The notes below the pieces were generated by a model. The model was not told the origin of the DNA. It saw only the letters and a list, made by a program, of their open reading frames with translations, and did not search any database. Shown in pieces: positions 1 through 6,915 of a DNA stretch of 9,633 bases. Within the stretch, counting starts at the first letter, position 1, and every line of letters begins with the position of its first letter. Both the position numbers and the translations under genes were made by a program. Origin of the DNA: Candidatus Methanomethylophilaceae archaeon (lineage in GTDB: Archaea > Thermoplasmatota > Thermoplasmata > Methanomassiliicoccales > Methanomethylophilaceae); assembly GCA_023230065.1 (NCBI GenBank), contig JALNYB010000048.1, positions 1-9,633 on the forward strand. The letters are read 5' to 3'.

Positions 1-70
1 GTCACTTTTTAATGGAATAATAAGAACAACGCTTTTTGTGAATGATTCTTTGATAGTCTTTTCGGATTAA

Positions 71-481
71 ATGGCTTTCAGAAATAGTATCTTTACTGAT
101 CCATATTCTGACCGTCCTCTGTTGATGATTCCGAGACATAGAACTCGTAAATCTGGAAAAACGTTCATGGACAATCTCGTTAAGAATGTCTGCGCCCATT
201 CAGATATCTAACGTTCCGTATCCAATCACACATTCCATAAGACTTGTGCGCGGATGTGGTATAGAGCAGTTGTTCCCCTCGCGACTATATCCTCCTTACT
301 CGGTCATGCCGATGTTAAGGCCATAGTCAAATACCTAGGGCTTACGATGGACGACCTGAACAACGGGGCAACTCTGTATGATAGGTATTTCTCGGAAATA
401 TCTAGGCAAAATTCGGAATGTCCAAAATTGGGGCAGAAACAAGGTATAGCCAGACAAAATGGTGGACTGGGCGAGATTTGA
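71..481 (+). pseudogene. decayed tyrosine recombinase (integrase), C-terminal remnant
   Basis: Reading one frame from 71 to 481 gives a protein that resembles the C-terminal catalytic half of a phage or plasmid type tyrosine recombinase. After an in-frame TAA at 209-211 it shows HTFHKT (230-247), then VPLATISSLLGHADVK and KYLGLT, which match the family's HxxR box, LLGH box and the tyrosine region. Another in-frame TAA lies at 68-70, and the frame is open again from 2 to 67, so the gene probably extended further left. The HxxR arginine is replaced (HTFHK where the family has HTFRH), so even the surviving part should be inactive. Both internal stops are TAA, not TAG, so pyrrolysine read-through does not explain them. 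The frame ends inside the tRNA-Ala gene on the opposite strand, as expected for an element inserted at a tRNA 3' end. Family assignment is by motif recall only. Confidence 0.6.
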
Positions 482-535
482 ACTCGCGACTTCTTGCTTG
501 CAAAGCAAGCGATCTTCCAGCTGATCTACCAGCCC
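460..535 (-). tRNA. tRNA-Ala (anticodon UGC)
   Basis: The reverse complement folds into a complete cloverleaf: a 7-bp acceptor stem (GGGCTGG with CCAGTCC), TA at positions 8-9, a 4-bp D stem (GATC/GATC), a 5-bp anticodon stem (CTTGC/GCAAG) with loop TTTGCAA, a 5-nt variable loop, and a 5-bp T stem (GCGAG/CTCGC) with loop TTCAAAT. The anticodon TGC lies at 500-502. The acceptor stem has the G3-U70 wobble pair that identifies alanine tRNAs, and the discriminator base is A. The CCA tail is encoded (460-462); the body without it is 463-535. No intron is seen. It is transcribed away from the aro operon and its 3' half is overlapped by the integrase remnant. Confidence 0.96.
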
Positions 536-557
536 ACTAAGAAGGGGAACTAGCAAC

Positions 558-568
558 AAAATATATAT
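558..568. promoter_or_regulatory. TATA-like box, possibly shared by tRNA-Ala and the aro operon
   Basis: The AT-only stretch AAAATATATAT reads as a TATA-like element on both strands. Its centre is about 28 nt upstream of the mature tRNA-Ala 5' end at 535, which suits an archaeal box A for the tRNA on the minus strand. In the other direction a start about 25 nt downstream would fall near 588-592, giving the aro operon a leader of roughly 50 nt that holds the hairpin at 605-626 and the ribosome binding site. No other good TATA candidate is visible between the tRNA and the first aro gene. Assignment rests on spacing and composition alone. Confidence 0.5.
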
Positions 569-582
569 CTTTCGCTCAGATA
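566..582. promoter_or_regulatory. palindrome TATCT-N7-AGATA, possible operator
   Basis: A 5-bp inverted repeat (TATCT at 566-570, AGATA at 578-582) overlaps the right edge of the TATA-like box and reaches towards the expected start site of the aro operon. That is where a repressor would interfere with transcription. Its left half is part of the 9-mer TATCTTTCG, which occurs again at 609-617 inside the leader hairpin. A 5-bp palindrome can arise by chance, so the case rests on the position and on the repeated 9-mer. Confidence 0.3.
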
Positions 583-604
583 AGCTATCCAATCACGAAA
601 CAAC

Positions 605-626
605 GGATTATCTTTCGAGATAATTC
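605..626 (+). promoter_or_regulatory. leader hairpin with UUCG loop just before aroA'
   Basis: GGATTATCT (605-613) pairs with AGATAATTC (618-626) around a TTCG loop, giving a 9-bp stem that ends two bases before the Shine-Dalgarno sequence. One pair (606 with 625) is G-U in plus-strand RNA and would be a mismatch on the other strand, which mildly favours an RNA structure in the operon leader. It could affect ribosome access or mRNA stability, or be a DNA palindrome. An alternative pairing of AGATAA (578-583) with TTATCT (608-613) would exclude it if the transcript starts far enough upstream. Confidence 0.45.
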
Positions 627-628
627 TT

Positions 629-637
629 GGAGATGAT
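629..637 (+). promoter_or_regulatory. ribosome binding site that sets the aroA' start
   Basis: GGAGATGAT matches the archaeal Shine-Dalgarno GGAGGTGAT at eight of nine positions and sits 5 nt before the ATG at 643. The in-frame TTG at 637 overlaps this site and is therefore not a likely start. Confidence 0.7.
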
Positions 638-642
638 TGAAA

Positions 643-1437
643 ATGTACGGAAAAAGCATAAGAATGGAAAGAATCGTCGATAGGACCTCAGGCAACTGTG
701 TTATCGTTCCAATGGATCATGGCGTATCTATTGGACCGGTCGAAGGACTTATCGATATGAAAAAGACTGTTGACGATGTAGCTAACGGCGGAGCAACGGC
801 CGTCCTCATGCACAAGGGTCTTATCCGTTTTAGCCACCGTACAAGCGGACGTGATATCGGACTCATACTCCATCTATCGGCTTCAACTGATATTGGTGTA
901 ACATCCAACAGTAAGGTACTCGTAGCAAGTGTAGAAGAAGCACTGAAAATCGGTGCAGATGCAGTCTCTGTGCATATCAATGTTGGTGCTGAGACCGAAT
1001 CAGACATGCTTGGAGATCTTGGAAGAGTATCAAAAGAGTGCCAAGACTGGGGAATGCCTCTCATAGCGATGGCATACCCACGCGGACCCGCGATCACAAA
1101 TTCATACGATCCTATAGCTATTGCTCATGCAGCAAGGGTTGCAACCGAAATCGGAGCAGATATAGTAAAATGCAGTTACACAGGAGACATTGATTCCTTC
1201 AAGACCGTAGTCAAAGGCGCATTAGCACCGGTGGTCATAGCAGGCGGACCCAAAATGAAATCTGATCTTGACATACTCAATATGGTCTATGATTCACTTC
1301 AAGCCGGTGGACATGGTGTTTCGATTGGACGTAATGTGTTCCAACATAAGGATGTCATGCATATGACAAAAGCTATCTCCGAAATAGTCCTCCACGGTGC
1401 GACCGTAGAAGAAGCCTACAAGATCATCAGGAACTGA
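643..1437 (+). CDS. aroA': 2-amino-3,7-dideoxy-D-threo-hept-6-ulosonate (ADTH) synthase
   Basis: This class I aldolase-like TIM barrel (264 aa) makes the archaeal C7 precursor of dehydroquinate from L-aspartate semialdehyde and a 6-deoxy-5-ketofructose phosphate, replacing DAHP synthase. It closely resembles the Methanocaldococcus enzyme MJ0400. The key residues all fall at a constant offset of 8 from those recalled for MJ0400: Asp25 in MDHGVSIGP, Tyr145 in MAYPRG and the Schiff-base Lys176 in [11 protein letters not shown] phosphate-binding glycine region (GGPKMKS, then [10 protein letters not shown]) follows. I chose the ATG at 643 over the in-frame TTG at 637 because the Shine-Dalgarno sequence overlaps the TTG. 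It is the first gene of the aro operon, and aroB', encoding the next enzyme, starts 4 nt after its stop. A plain fructose-bisphosphate aldolase is the alternative, but the operon context argues against it. Confidence 0.93.
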   Translation: MYGKSIRMERIVDRTSGNCVIVPMDHGVSIGPVEGLIDMKKTVDDVANGGATAVLMHKGLIRFSHRTSGRDIGLILHLSASTDIGVTSNSKVLVASVEEALKIGADAVSVHINVGAETESDMLGDLGRVSKECQDWGMPLIAMAYPRGPAITNSYDPIAIAHAARVATEIGADIVKCSYTGDIDSFKTVVKGALAPVVIAGGPKMKSDLDILNMVYDSLQAGGHGVSIGRNVFQHKDVMHMTKAISEIVLHGATVEEAYKIIRN

Positions 1438-1441
1438 TATC

Positions 1442-2455
1442 ATGAGCAAAGAACTCTGGATAAGAGCTGATGTCTTAGATGATAAAGCAGAAAGGAAAGA
1501 CCTTGTCATAAATGCCTTGGAATGCGGTATCACCACTGCTATCGTAAGGCCTGAGGACTCTGATTTCTCATCATTCGGAAATGTCACTTTACTTTACAAC
1601 ACAGATAATGAGATCACTGGAAACGTGAAACTCGTTGAGCTTAAGAATCCTGACGATCAAACAAAAGCATTGGCACTTGCGGGAAAATGCAAGACCGTCA
1701 TTCTCGGTACTTCCGATTGGACTATCATTCCGCTAGAAAACATGATAGCCAAATTTCATAAGACCGAGACTAAGATATTCGCCTGTGCATCGGATAAAGA
1801 ACAGGCCAAACTTTATCTCAATACACTTGAGAAAGGTGTGGACGGAGTCGTCATCGATGTCGGATCAGGTGATGAAGTGAGACAGTTCTCAGAACTCAGT
1901 CAAAACTCCGCTGATATCTCCCTTGATACTTTGGATGTCATCTCTATCAAAAAGATCGAAATGGGCGACAGGGTCTGCGTGGATACAATATCAATGATGA
2001 ACCCCGGCGAAGGTATGCTCATAGGTTCTACAGCATCATGTCTATTCCTTGTTCAATCAGAAAGCGAGGACAACGGATACGTTTCAGCCAGACCCTTTAG
2101 AGTCAATGCCGGAGCTGTCCATGCATATATCCTAGGTCCTGAAGGAAAGACTAGATACCTTTCCGAACTTAAATCAGGAGAACCGTTGGTACTTGTCAAT
2201 TCCAAAGGAAAGACAAGATCATCGAGCGTCGGAAGATGCAAGATCGAACAAAGACCTTTATTACTGTTGGAAGCAACTGATGGAAAAAACACATACACAA
2301 CCATCCTCCAGAACGCCGAAACCGTAAAGCTGGTTGGCCCGAACGGTTCCATCTCCGTCTCTAAAATCAAAAAGAGCGATAAGATATTCGCCAAATTGGA
2401 GTCGGGGGGGCGTCACTTCGGAATGAAGATAGACGAGACCATCAGAGAGATATGA
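1442..2455 (+). CDS. aroB': 3-dehydroquinate synthase II (archaeal type)
   Basis: This 337-aa protein belongs to the archaeal family of MJ1249, which converts ADTH to 3-dehydroquinate by NAD-dependent oxidative deamination and cyclisation. It is unrelated to bacterial AroB. The diagnostic C-terminal block is present: GDRVCVDT, MNPGEGMLIGSTASCLFLV, ARPFRVNAGAVHAYI, GKTRYLSELKSGE, and VGRCKIEQRPLLLLEA. Length is normal for the family. A modest AGGA at 1429-1432 lies 9 nt before the ATG. The stop overlaps the start of aroDE by 4 bp (ATGA at 2452-2455), so the two are probably translationally coupled. A run of seven G lies at 2404-2410, but the reading frame passes through it intact. Confidence 0.94.
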   Translation: MSKELWIRADVLDDKAERKDLVINALECGITTAIVRPEDSDFSSFGNVTLLYNTDNEITGNVKLVELKNPDDQTKALALAGKCKTVILGTSDWTIIPLENMIAKFHKTETKIFACASDKEQAKLYLNTLEKGVDGVVIDVGSGDEVRQFSELSQNSADISLDTLDVISIKKIEMGDRVCVDTISMMNPGEGMLIGSTASCLFLVQSESEDNGYVSARPFRVNAGAVHAYILGPEGKTRYLSELKSGEPLVLVNSKGKTRSSSVGRCKIEQRPLLLLEATDGKNTYTTILQNAETVKLVGPNGSISVSKIKKSDKIFAKLESGGRHFGMKIDETIREI

Positions 2456-3765
2456 TGAAAGTTTGCGCATCCCTCAGTTCCTGTTCAGAAAAAGACAGGA
2501 TCCAATCAGCAGATATGGTAGAGATACGTCTAGACCTTTTGGGTAAAATACCCGACATAAAGAACAAAGAATTACTTGTTACATATCGTGGAAATATCGA
2601 TCTTTCCATTCTTCCACATGGATATTCTGGAATGCTGGATATCGGAGAGGAAAAAAGACCTTCTTCGAAACTTACTATCTTGGCTTCTCATCATGATTTC
2701 GAAAGAACACCTGATGCAGAAGATATATTATCCATTCTGAATAAGATGGATTCTGATATCTCCAAAGGTGCCTTTTCAGTTAAATCGTTCAAGGACCTCC
2801 ACAACATATGGAAGGCAGCAACATCACTAAAAAAAAGACATGTCATCCTAGGAATGAATGAACTCGGAACTATAACCAGAATAAGACAAAACATTCTTGA
2901 AAATGAATTCACTTTTGGATATGTCGGAGAACCTACAGCACCAGGTCAACTAAGCGTGACCCAGATGAAAGAACTGGGTGATGATTGCATGATCACGGGA
3001 TTGATCGGCCATCCACTGTCTAAATCCATGTCACCTGCGATGCATAATGCTGCGTTCAAAAACACTGGAATCAACGGAATCTACTTGAAATTCGATTCTG
3101 ATAATCTAGAAAATGCATGTGATGTCATTCGTGAATACAATATCAGAGGAATTAACGTCACTATACCATACAAACAAGACATCATGGAACAATTGGATTC
3201 CGTTGATGATGATACAAGAACGATCGGCGCCGTGAATACTATCGTAAATGATAACGGTAAATTGAAAGGATATAATACAGATGTCAAAGGCATTGAAAAA
3301 GCATTGGAAATATCCCATTTTGATACGAGTTGTAAAAGAGCGCTCATCCTAGGTTCCGGAGGAGCAGCCAGAGCTTGCGCATTCATTCTTAAAAAGAAAG
3401 GATGTCGTGTAACAATAACCGGCAGAAATTCCATAACAGCAAAAAAACTTGCAGATGATATCGATTGTGAATATAAACCCGGAAATTCGATTCCGATAAA
3501 TATGCATGATCTGATTGTAAACTGCACACCTATAGGAATGTATGATAATGGAGAATACCCTATTAGGTTAGAACATCTGTCTAAGAACCATACTGTCTTC
3601 GACATGGTCTACGGCCACGAAACTCCGATACTTGCAAAAGCATCTTCTGTCAAAGCAAAAACGGTTTCAGGAACAGATATGCTTGCCGGTCAGGGATCTG
3701 CCTCGTTCGAACTTTGGACAGGTCAGAAAGATCAATTCGAAATAATGAGAAGAGTGTTAGAATGA
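2452..3765 (+). CDS. aroDE: fused type I 3-dehydroquinate dehydratase / shikimate dehydrogenase
   Basis: One 437-aa chain carries two successive shikimate pathway enzymes. Residues 1 to about 178 are a compact type I dehydroquinase with Glu24 (EIRLD), Arg46 (TYR), catalytic His81 (SHHDF), the likely Schiff-base Lys105 (DISKG), Arg143 (TITR) and Gln166 (APGQLS). Residues from about 180 form an NADP-dependent shikimate dehydrogenase with GHPLSKSMSPAMHN (shikimate-binding serines), Lys241 (NVTIPYK), Asp277 (GYNTD), the dinucleotide loop GSGGAAR (301-307), the NADP-type TGRN, NCTPIGM, and GTDMLAGQGSASF near the end. The AroD part is short: 35 residues separate Arg46 and His81, compared with 61 in the Salmonella enzyme as I recall it. 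Almost no linker joins the two halves. ATG codons at 2452 and 2455 are both possible starts; the ribosome binding site is weak (AGAGAG). The stop overlaps the kinase start by 4 bp. Confidence 0.93.
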   Translation: MMKVCASLSSCSEKDRIQSADMVEIRLDLLGKIPDIKNKELLVTYRGNIDLSILPHGYSGMLDIGEEKRPSSKLTILASHHDFERTPDAEDILSILNKMDSDISKGAFSVKSFKDLHNIWKAATSLKKRHVILGMNELGTITRIRQNILENEFTFGYVGEPTAPGQLSVTQMKELGDDCMITGLIGHPLSKSMSPAMHNAAFKNTGINGIYLKFDSDNLENACDVIREYNIRGINVTIPYKQDIMEQLDSVDDDTRTIGAVNTIVNDNGKLKGYNTDVKGIEKALEISHFDTSCKRALILGSGGAARACAFILKKKGCRVTITGRNSITAKKLADDIDCEYKPGNSIPINMHDLIVNCTPIGMYDNGEYPIRLEHLSKNHTVFDMVYGHETPILAKASSVKAKTVSGTDMLAGQGSASFELWTGQKDQFEIMRRVLE

Positions 3766-4598
3766 CGGGAATAGGAATATCATATGGAGCAATCACGGTC
3801 ATAAACGCAATGCCTGTCGGTATAGGCGCCACCATCGGTGTGAATCTCAAAACAGAAGCAAGATTCGCTATTGAAGGCATCTCTAGAATGGTCTATATAA
3901 AAAACGACCCCAACGAAGATACCAAAATGGCAGAAATATGTGTCAGAGAAACATACAAACTGATGAGAAAAGAAGAACCAAAAGGATGGACACTCACAAT
4001 CAACTCAGAAATTCCTGTCTCAAGAGGATTAAAGAGCTCCAGTTCTGCCTGCAACGCCATAATCTCTGCCGTTCTCATTGAAAACAAATTCACGATGAAT
4101 GAAGTCGATATGATAAGACTTGGTGTGAACTGCGCAAGAGAAGCCGGTGTAACTGTGACAGGTTCATTCGATGATGCATGCGGATGTCAACTAGGAGGAC
4201 TTGTCATCACCGATAACACTAAAGACGAGATCATAATCCAAAAAGATATCGAAGATTGGGATGTTGTAATATATGTTCCAAACGAGAAAATCAAAAAACA
4301 TACGGTTCCTATTGATAAATTAAAAACTATCGCACCTCTGATAGAGACTGCATTAAGCCTTGCCGAAACATATCCGTGTAAGGCAATGACCATGAATGGC
4401 CATATAATCGCCGAAACATCAGGTGTTGATAATTCTGTTGCCGATATGGCCCTTCAATATGGGGCGCTAGGCGCAGGTATGTCCGGTTCCGGGCCTGCAA
4501 TAGCGATAATCCTTAACAAAGGAAGAACAGAATCATTCCTGGAAAGAACAAAACTTACAAATGTTATCAAAACGACCACCAGGAGATCCAATAAATGA
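3762..4598 (+). CDS. aroK: archaeal shikimate kinase (GHMP family)
   Basis: This 278-aa protein phosphorylates shikimate at the 3-OH using ATP. It belongs to the GHMP kinase superfamily (galactokinase, homoserine kinase), not to the P-loop shikimate kinases of bacteria. The ATP-binding glycine/serine-rich motif PVSRGLKSSSSA lies at residues 85-96. The family's other blocks are the N-terminal GAITVINAMPVGIGATIGV, then GSFDDACGCQLGG, and GAGMSGSGPA (about 237-246). Length is typical. The ATG at 3762 overlaps the aroDE stop (ATGA). An upstream in-frame ATG at 3714 would place 16 residues inside aroDE and adds nothing conserved, so it was not used. The gene's own stop again overlaps the aroA start by 4 bp. 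Homoserine kinase is the nearest alternative, ruled out by position between aroE and aroA and by the SSSSA motif. Confidence 0.93.
   Translation: MTGIGISYGAITVINAMPVGIGATIGVNLKTEARFAIEGISRMVYIKNDPNEDTKMAEICVRETYKLMRKEEPKGWTLTINSEIPVSRGLKSSSSACNAIISAVLIENKFTMNEVDMIRLGVNCAREAGVTVTGSFDDACGCQLGGLVITDNTKDEIIIQKDIEDWDVVIYVPNEKIKKHTVPIDKLKTIAPLIETALSLAETYPCKAMTMNGHIIAETSGVDNSVADMALQYGALGAGMSGSGPAIAIILNKGRTESFLERTKLTNVIKTTTRRSNK
4581..4588 (+). promoter_or_regulatory. strong ribosome binding site for aroA
   Basis: AGGAGATC lies 6 nt before the ATG at 4595, within the end of the kinase gene. It is the best Shine-Dalgarno match inside the operon, so aroA may be translated independently as well as by coupling to the kinase. 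Confidence 0.65.
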
Positions 4599-5854
4599 AA
4601 ATAAGTTTCTGCGGAGGAAAATTAGAAGGAATAATCACACCTCCATCATCCAAAAGCTATACACACCGTGCAATATTCTTAGGGTCTCTAGCTCAAGGTC
4701 ACAGCATAATGTCCAATGCACTGTTATCTAATGACACTCTGGCTACGATACACGCGTGTGAGGCCATTGGTGCAAAAATCACTATAGAAGGTGATAGGAT
4801 CATCATCGACGGAGGAAAACTCCATGCACCATCTGAAGTCATCAACACAGACAACTCAGGAACTACTATGCGTATCTTCACAGGACTTGCATCTATGTTC
4901 AATACAAGAATTGAGATCACCGGTGATGAATCACTTCAAAAAAGACCCATGGAGCCTCTTCTGGATGCATTGAGCCAGTGCGGTGTAGAATGCACTTCTA
5001 ATAATGGAAAACCTCCAGTCACAGTAAAAGGATACAATAGAGGTGGAAAGGTTACAATCGATGGCGGAATAAGTTCTCAATTCATTACTGCATTATTTAT
5101 GACGGCGCCTATGCTCTCTGCAGATTCCGAGATCGTAATCACAGGTAAAATGATCTCTGAACCATATCTTGATGTCACAATGAAGATGATGGAAAACTTC
5201 GGAGTCCACACAAATAAGAATGACAATATCTACTCAATACACGGAAACTCTGGATATAAACCTCATAATTTTAAGATTCCCGCGGATTTCTCATCAGCAG
5301 CATTCATGCTTGTCGCAGGAGCTCTTAACGGAAAAATCACTGTAACTTCATTAGATATGACAGACCCTCAAGGAGACCGTCGTATCATTGATATCCTAAA
5401 AATGATTGGCGTTCAAATGAACATTGACGGACAAAATATTGCCGTCGAGATGAGTTCATTGAAAGCCATAGAACTTGACATGGGAGCAATTCCTGATCTT
5501 TTCCCGATTGTTGCAACACTTCTAGCTACCGCACATGGGACAAGCAGGTTATACGGAGCACCACAACTTAAACTAAAAGAGAGCAATCGTATTGAAACCA
5601 CAGTAAATATGCTAAAAACTATCGGAGCGGACATAGAAGCAACGGATGATGGCTGCATAATTCGTGGAAAAGAGAAACTAACTGGAGGATTCATCGACAA
5701 CAAAGGCGACCATAGAATCATGATGGCAGCGGCGGTTGCATCACTTTCTTGCGAGGGACCTGTTATCATGGAGAATGCAGAGTGCTGTGCAGTATCATAT
5801 CCTGCATTCATTTATCAAATGAAAACACTAGGAATGAAAGTAATCGAGGAATGA
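4595..5854 (+). CDS. aroA: 3-phosphoshikimate 1-carboxyvinyltransferase (EPSP synthase)
   Basis: This 419-aa enzyme transfers the enolpyruvyl group of PEP to shikimate 3-phosphate. Substrate residues are all in place: Lys20, Ser21 and Arg25 in PPSSKSYTHR, NSGTTMR at 87-93, Arg117 in QKRPM, Ser160-Ser161-Gln162, Asp301 in IPDLFP, Glu329 and Arg332 in LKESNR, and DHRIMMA near the C-terminus. Asp301 and Glu329 sit at the same offset (12) from the catalytic Asp313 and Glu341 of the E. coli enzyme. The two-domain inside-out barrel length is normal. The start overlaps the kinase stop (ATGA) and has a strong Shine-Dalgarno. The chorismate synthase ATG lies 2 nt after its stop. Confidence 0.96.
   Translation: MKISFCGGKLEGIITPPSSKSYTHRAIFLGSLAQGHSIMSNALLSNDTLATIHACEAIGAKITIEGDRIIIDGGKLHAPSEVINTDNSGTTMRIFTGLASMFNTRIEITGDESLQKRPMEPLLDALSQCGVECTSNNGKPPVTVKGYNRGGKVTIDGGISSQFITALFMTAPMLSADSEIVITGKMISEPYLDVTMKMMENFGVHTNKNDNIYSIHGNSGYKPHNFKIPADFSSAAFMLVAGALNGKITVTSLDMTDPQGDRRIIDILKMIGVQMNIDGQNIAVEMSSLKAIELDMGAIPDLFPIVATLLATAHGTSRLYGAPQLKLKESNRIETTVNMLKTIGADIEATDDGCIIRGKEKLTGGFIDNKGDHRIMMAAAVASLSCEGPVIMENAECCAVSYPAFIYQMKTLGMKVIEE
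5846..5850 (+). promoter_or_regulatory. ribosome binding site that decides the aroC start
   Basis: GAGGA lies directly against the ATG at 5851 but 6 nt before the ATG at 5857. The spacing favours 5857 as the real start of aroC, although 5851 would continue the ATGA overlap pattern of the operon. Confidence 0.55.
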
Positions 5855-5856
5855 AG

Positions 5857-6915
5857 ATGTATCAACTGGGAGAGAGGGTAAAATTCTCATTGTTTGGAAA
5901 AAGTCATTCTTCCTATATCGGAGGAATTTTGGAAGGTATCCCAGCAGGAATGACAGTAAATGAAAACCTTATCTCCGAAGATATGCAGTTACGCAAACCG
6001 TCTGCAGGCATCGGAACCCCCAGGTCAGAAGATGATAAAGTAGAGTTCGTTCAAGGATTATATAATGGAAAAACCGATGGAAATCCCATACTGTTCTTGA
6101 TTCCGAATCAGAACACTGACGGCTCTAAATATCTTAAATTCATTGAAACACCCCGTCCCGGACATGCAGACCTTCCTGCTTTGGTAAAGTTCAATGAACA
6201 CGATATACGTGGCGGAGGACAATTTTCAGGAAGGCTTACCGCAGCGATTGTCGCGGGGGGAAGTATTGTAAAACAATTCAATTCAAAATTTGGTATCACG
6301 ACCTCAGCATTTACAAGATCTATTGGATCTGTGAAAGATACAGAAGAAAGAAACATTGCTGATGCAAAGATATCTAAAAAGTATCCCACTCGGGCTTGTG
6401 ACCAGACACTTAATGATGCTATGACTGAAGAGATCTTGAATGCATCAAAAGATATGGACAGCGTTGGTGGCGTAATAGAATGCATAACAACGGGACTTCC
6501 AATAGGCTTTGGAGGAATCTGGTTCGAAGCGCTCGATGCAGAAATCGCAAAAGCAGTGTTCGGAATTCCGGCCTGCAAAGGAATTGAATTCGGAAAAGGA
6601 TTCGAACTTGCTAGAATGAGAGGTTCTCAAAGCAATGATCCATTCTATTACAATGATGGTGTCAAAATGAAGACCAATAATATGGGCGGCATTCTAGGCG
6701 GAATGAGTGACGGAGCGCCGATGGTTTTCCGTACAATCTTCAAACCAACTCCATCAATCGGAAAAGAACAGGACACTGTTAATCTGACAAAATCAGAAAA
6801 TGCAAAACTGATCATTCAAGGAAGACACGATCCATGCATTGTTCCCAGGGCAGCGATCGTTGTAGAAGCAGTTACCGCAATGGTGATAGCGGATCAGATT
6901 CAAAGAGGATTGTAA
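5857..6915 (+). CDS. aroC: chorismate synthase (variant signature)
   Basis: This is the last step of the pathway: FMN-dependent elimination of phosphate from EPSP to give chorismate. The 352-aa protein keeps the family's active-site histidines, His17 (GKSHS) and His103 (RPGHAD), then RGGGQFSGR (118-126), the NNxGGILGG block, KPTPSI, and RHDPCIVPRA from residue 323. The first signature is unusual: the family normally has GESHG, while here Glu is Lys15 and the last Gly is Ser18. The QFSGRLTA block resembles, from memory, chorismate synthases of clostridia (HFSGRLTA) more than the RSSARET form common elsewhere, so an ancient transfer is possible. The start at 5857 follows ribosome binding site spacing; 5851 would add Met-Lys. 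A longer in-frame start at 5749 lies inside aroA and adds no family sequence. It is the last gene of the operon and faces ilvD. Confidence 0.92.
   Translation: MYQLGERVKFSLFGKSHSSYIGGILEGIPAGMTVNENLISEDMQLRKPSAGIGTPRSEDDKVEFVQGLYNGKTDGNPILFLIPNQNTDGSKYLKFIETPRPGHADLPALVKFNEHDIRGGGQFSGRLTAAIVAGGSIVKQFNSKFGITTSAFTRSIGSVKDTEERNIADAKISKKYPTRACDQTLNDAMTEEILNASKDMDSVGGVIECITTGLPIGFGGIWFEALDAEIAKAVFGIPACKGIEFGKGFELARMRGSQSNDPFYYNDGVKMKTNNMGGILGGMSDGAPMVFRTIFKPTPSIGKEQDTVNLTKSENAKLIIQGRHDPCIVPRAAIVVEAVTAMVIADQIQRGL

Noticed and set aside
2..199. Open frame of 65 codons on the minus strand at the left edge
   Set aside because: It lies antisense to the integrase remnant, shows no recognisable motif, and the plus-strand frame has family-like sequence.
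71..481. Pyrrolysine read-through as a way to restore the integrase
   Set aside because: Both in-frame stops (68-70 and 209-211) are TAA, and the HxxR arginine is also lost, so decay is the simpler reading.
536..642. Riboswitch, T-box or CRISPR in the only long non-coding gap near the aro operon
   Set aside because: The gap is too short, has no array of repeats, and shows nothing beyond the two small palindromes already described.
717..1097. Antisense open frames of 100-170 codons opposite aroA', aroDE, aroA, aroC and ilvD
   Set aside because: They are low-complexity shadows of well-recognised genes, with no ribosome binding sites and no protein family resemblance.
2404..2410. Run of seven G in aroB' (and six G at 6255-6260 in aroC) as a phase-variable tract
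   Set aside because: Both frames continue intact through the runs with conserved sequence on each side, and these are core biosynthetic genes with no reason for switching.
5749..5856. Longer aroC start at 5749
   Set aside because: The added 36 residues lie inside aroA in another frame and do not resemble chorismate synthase; good ribosome binding site spacing supports 5857.
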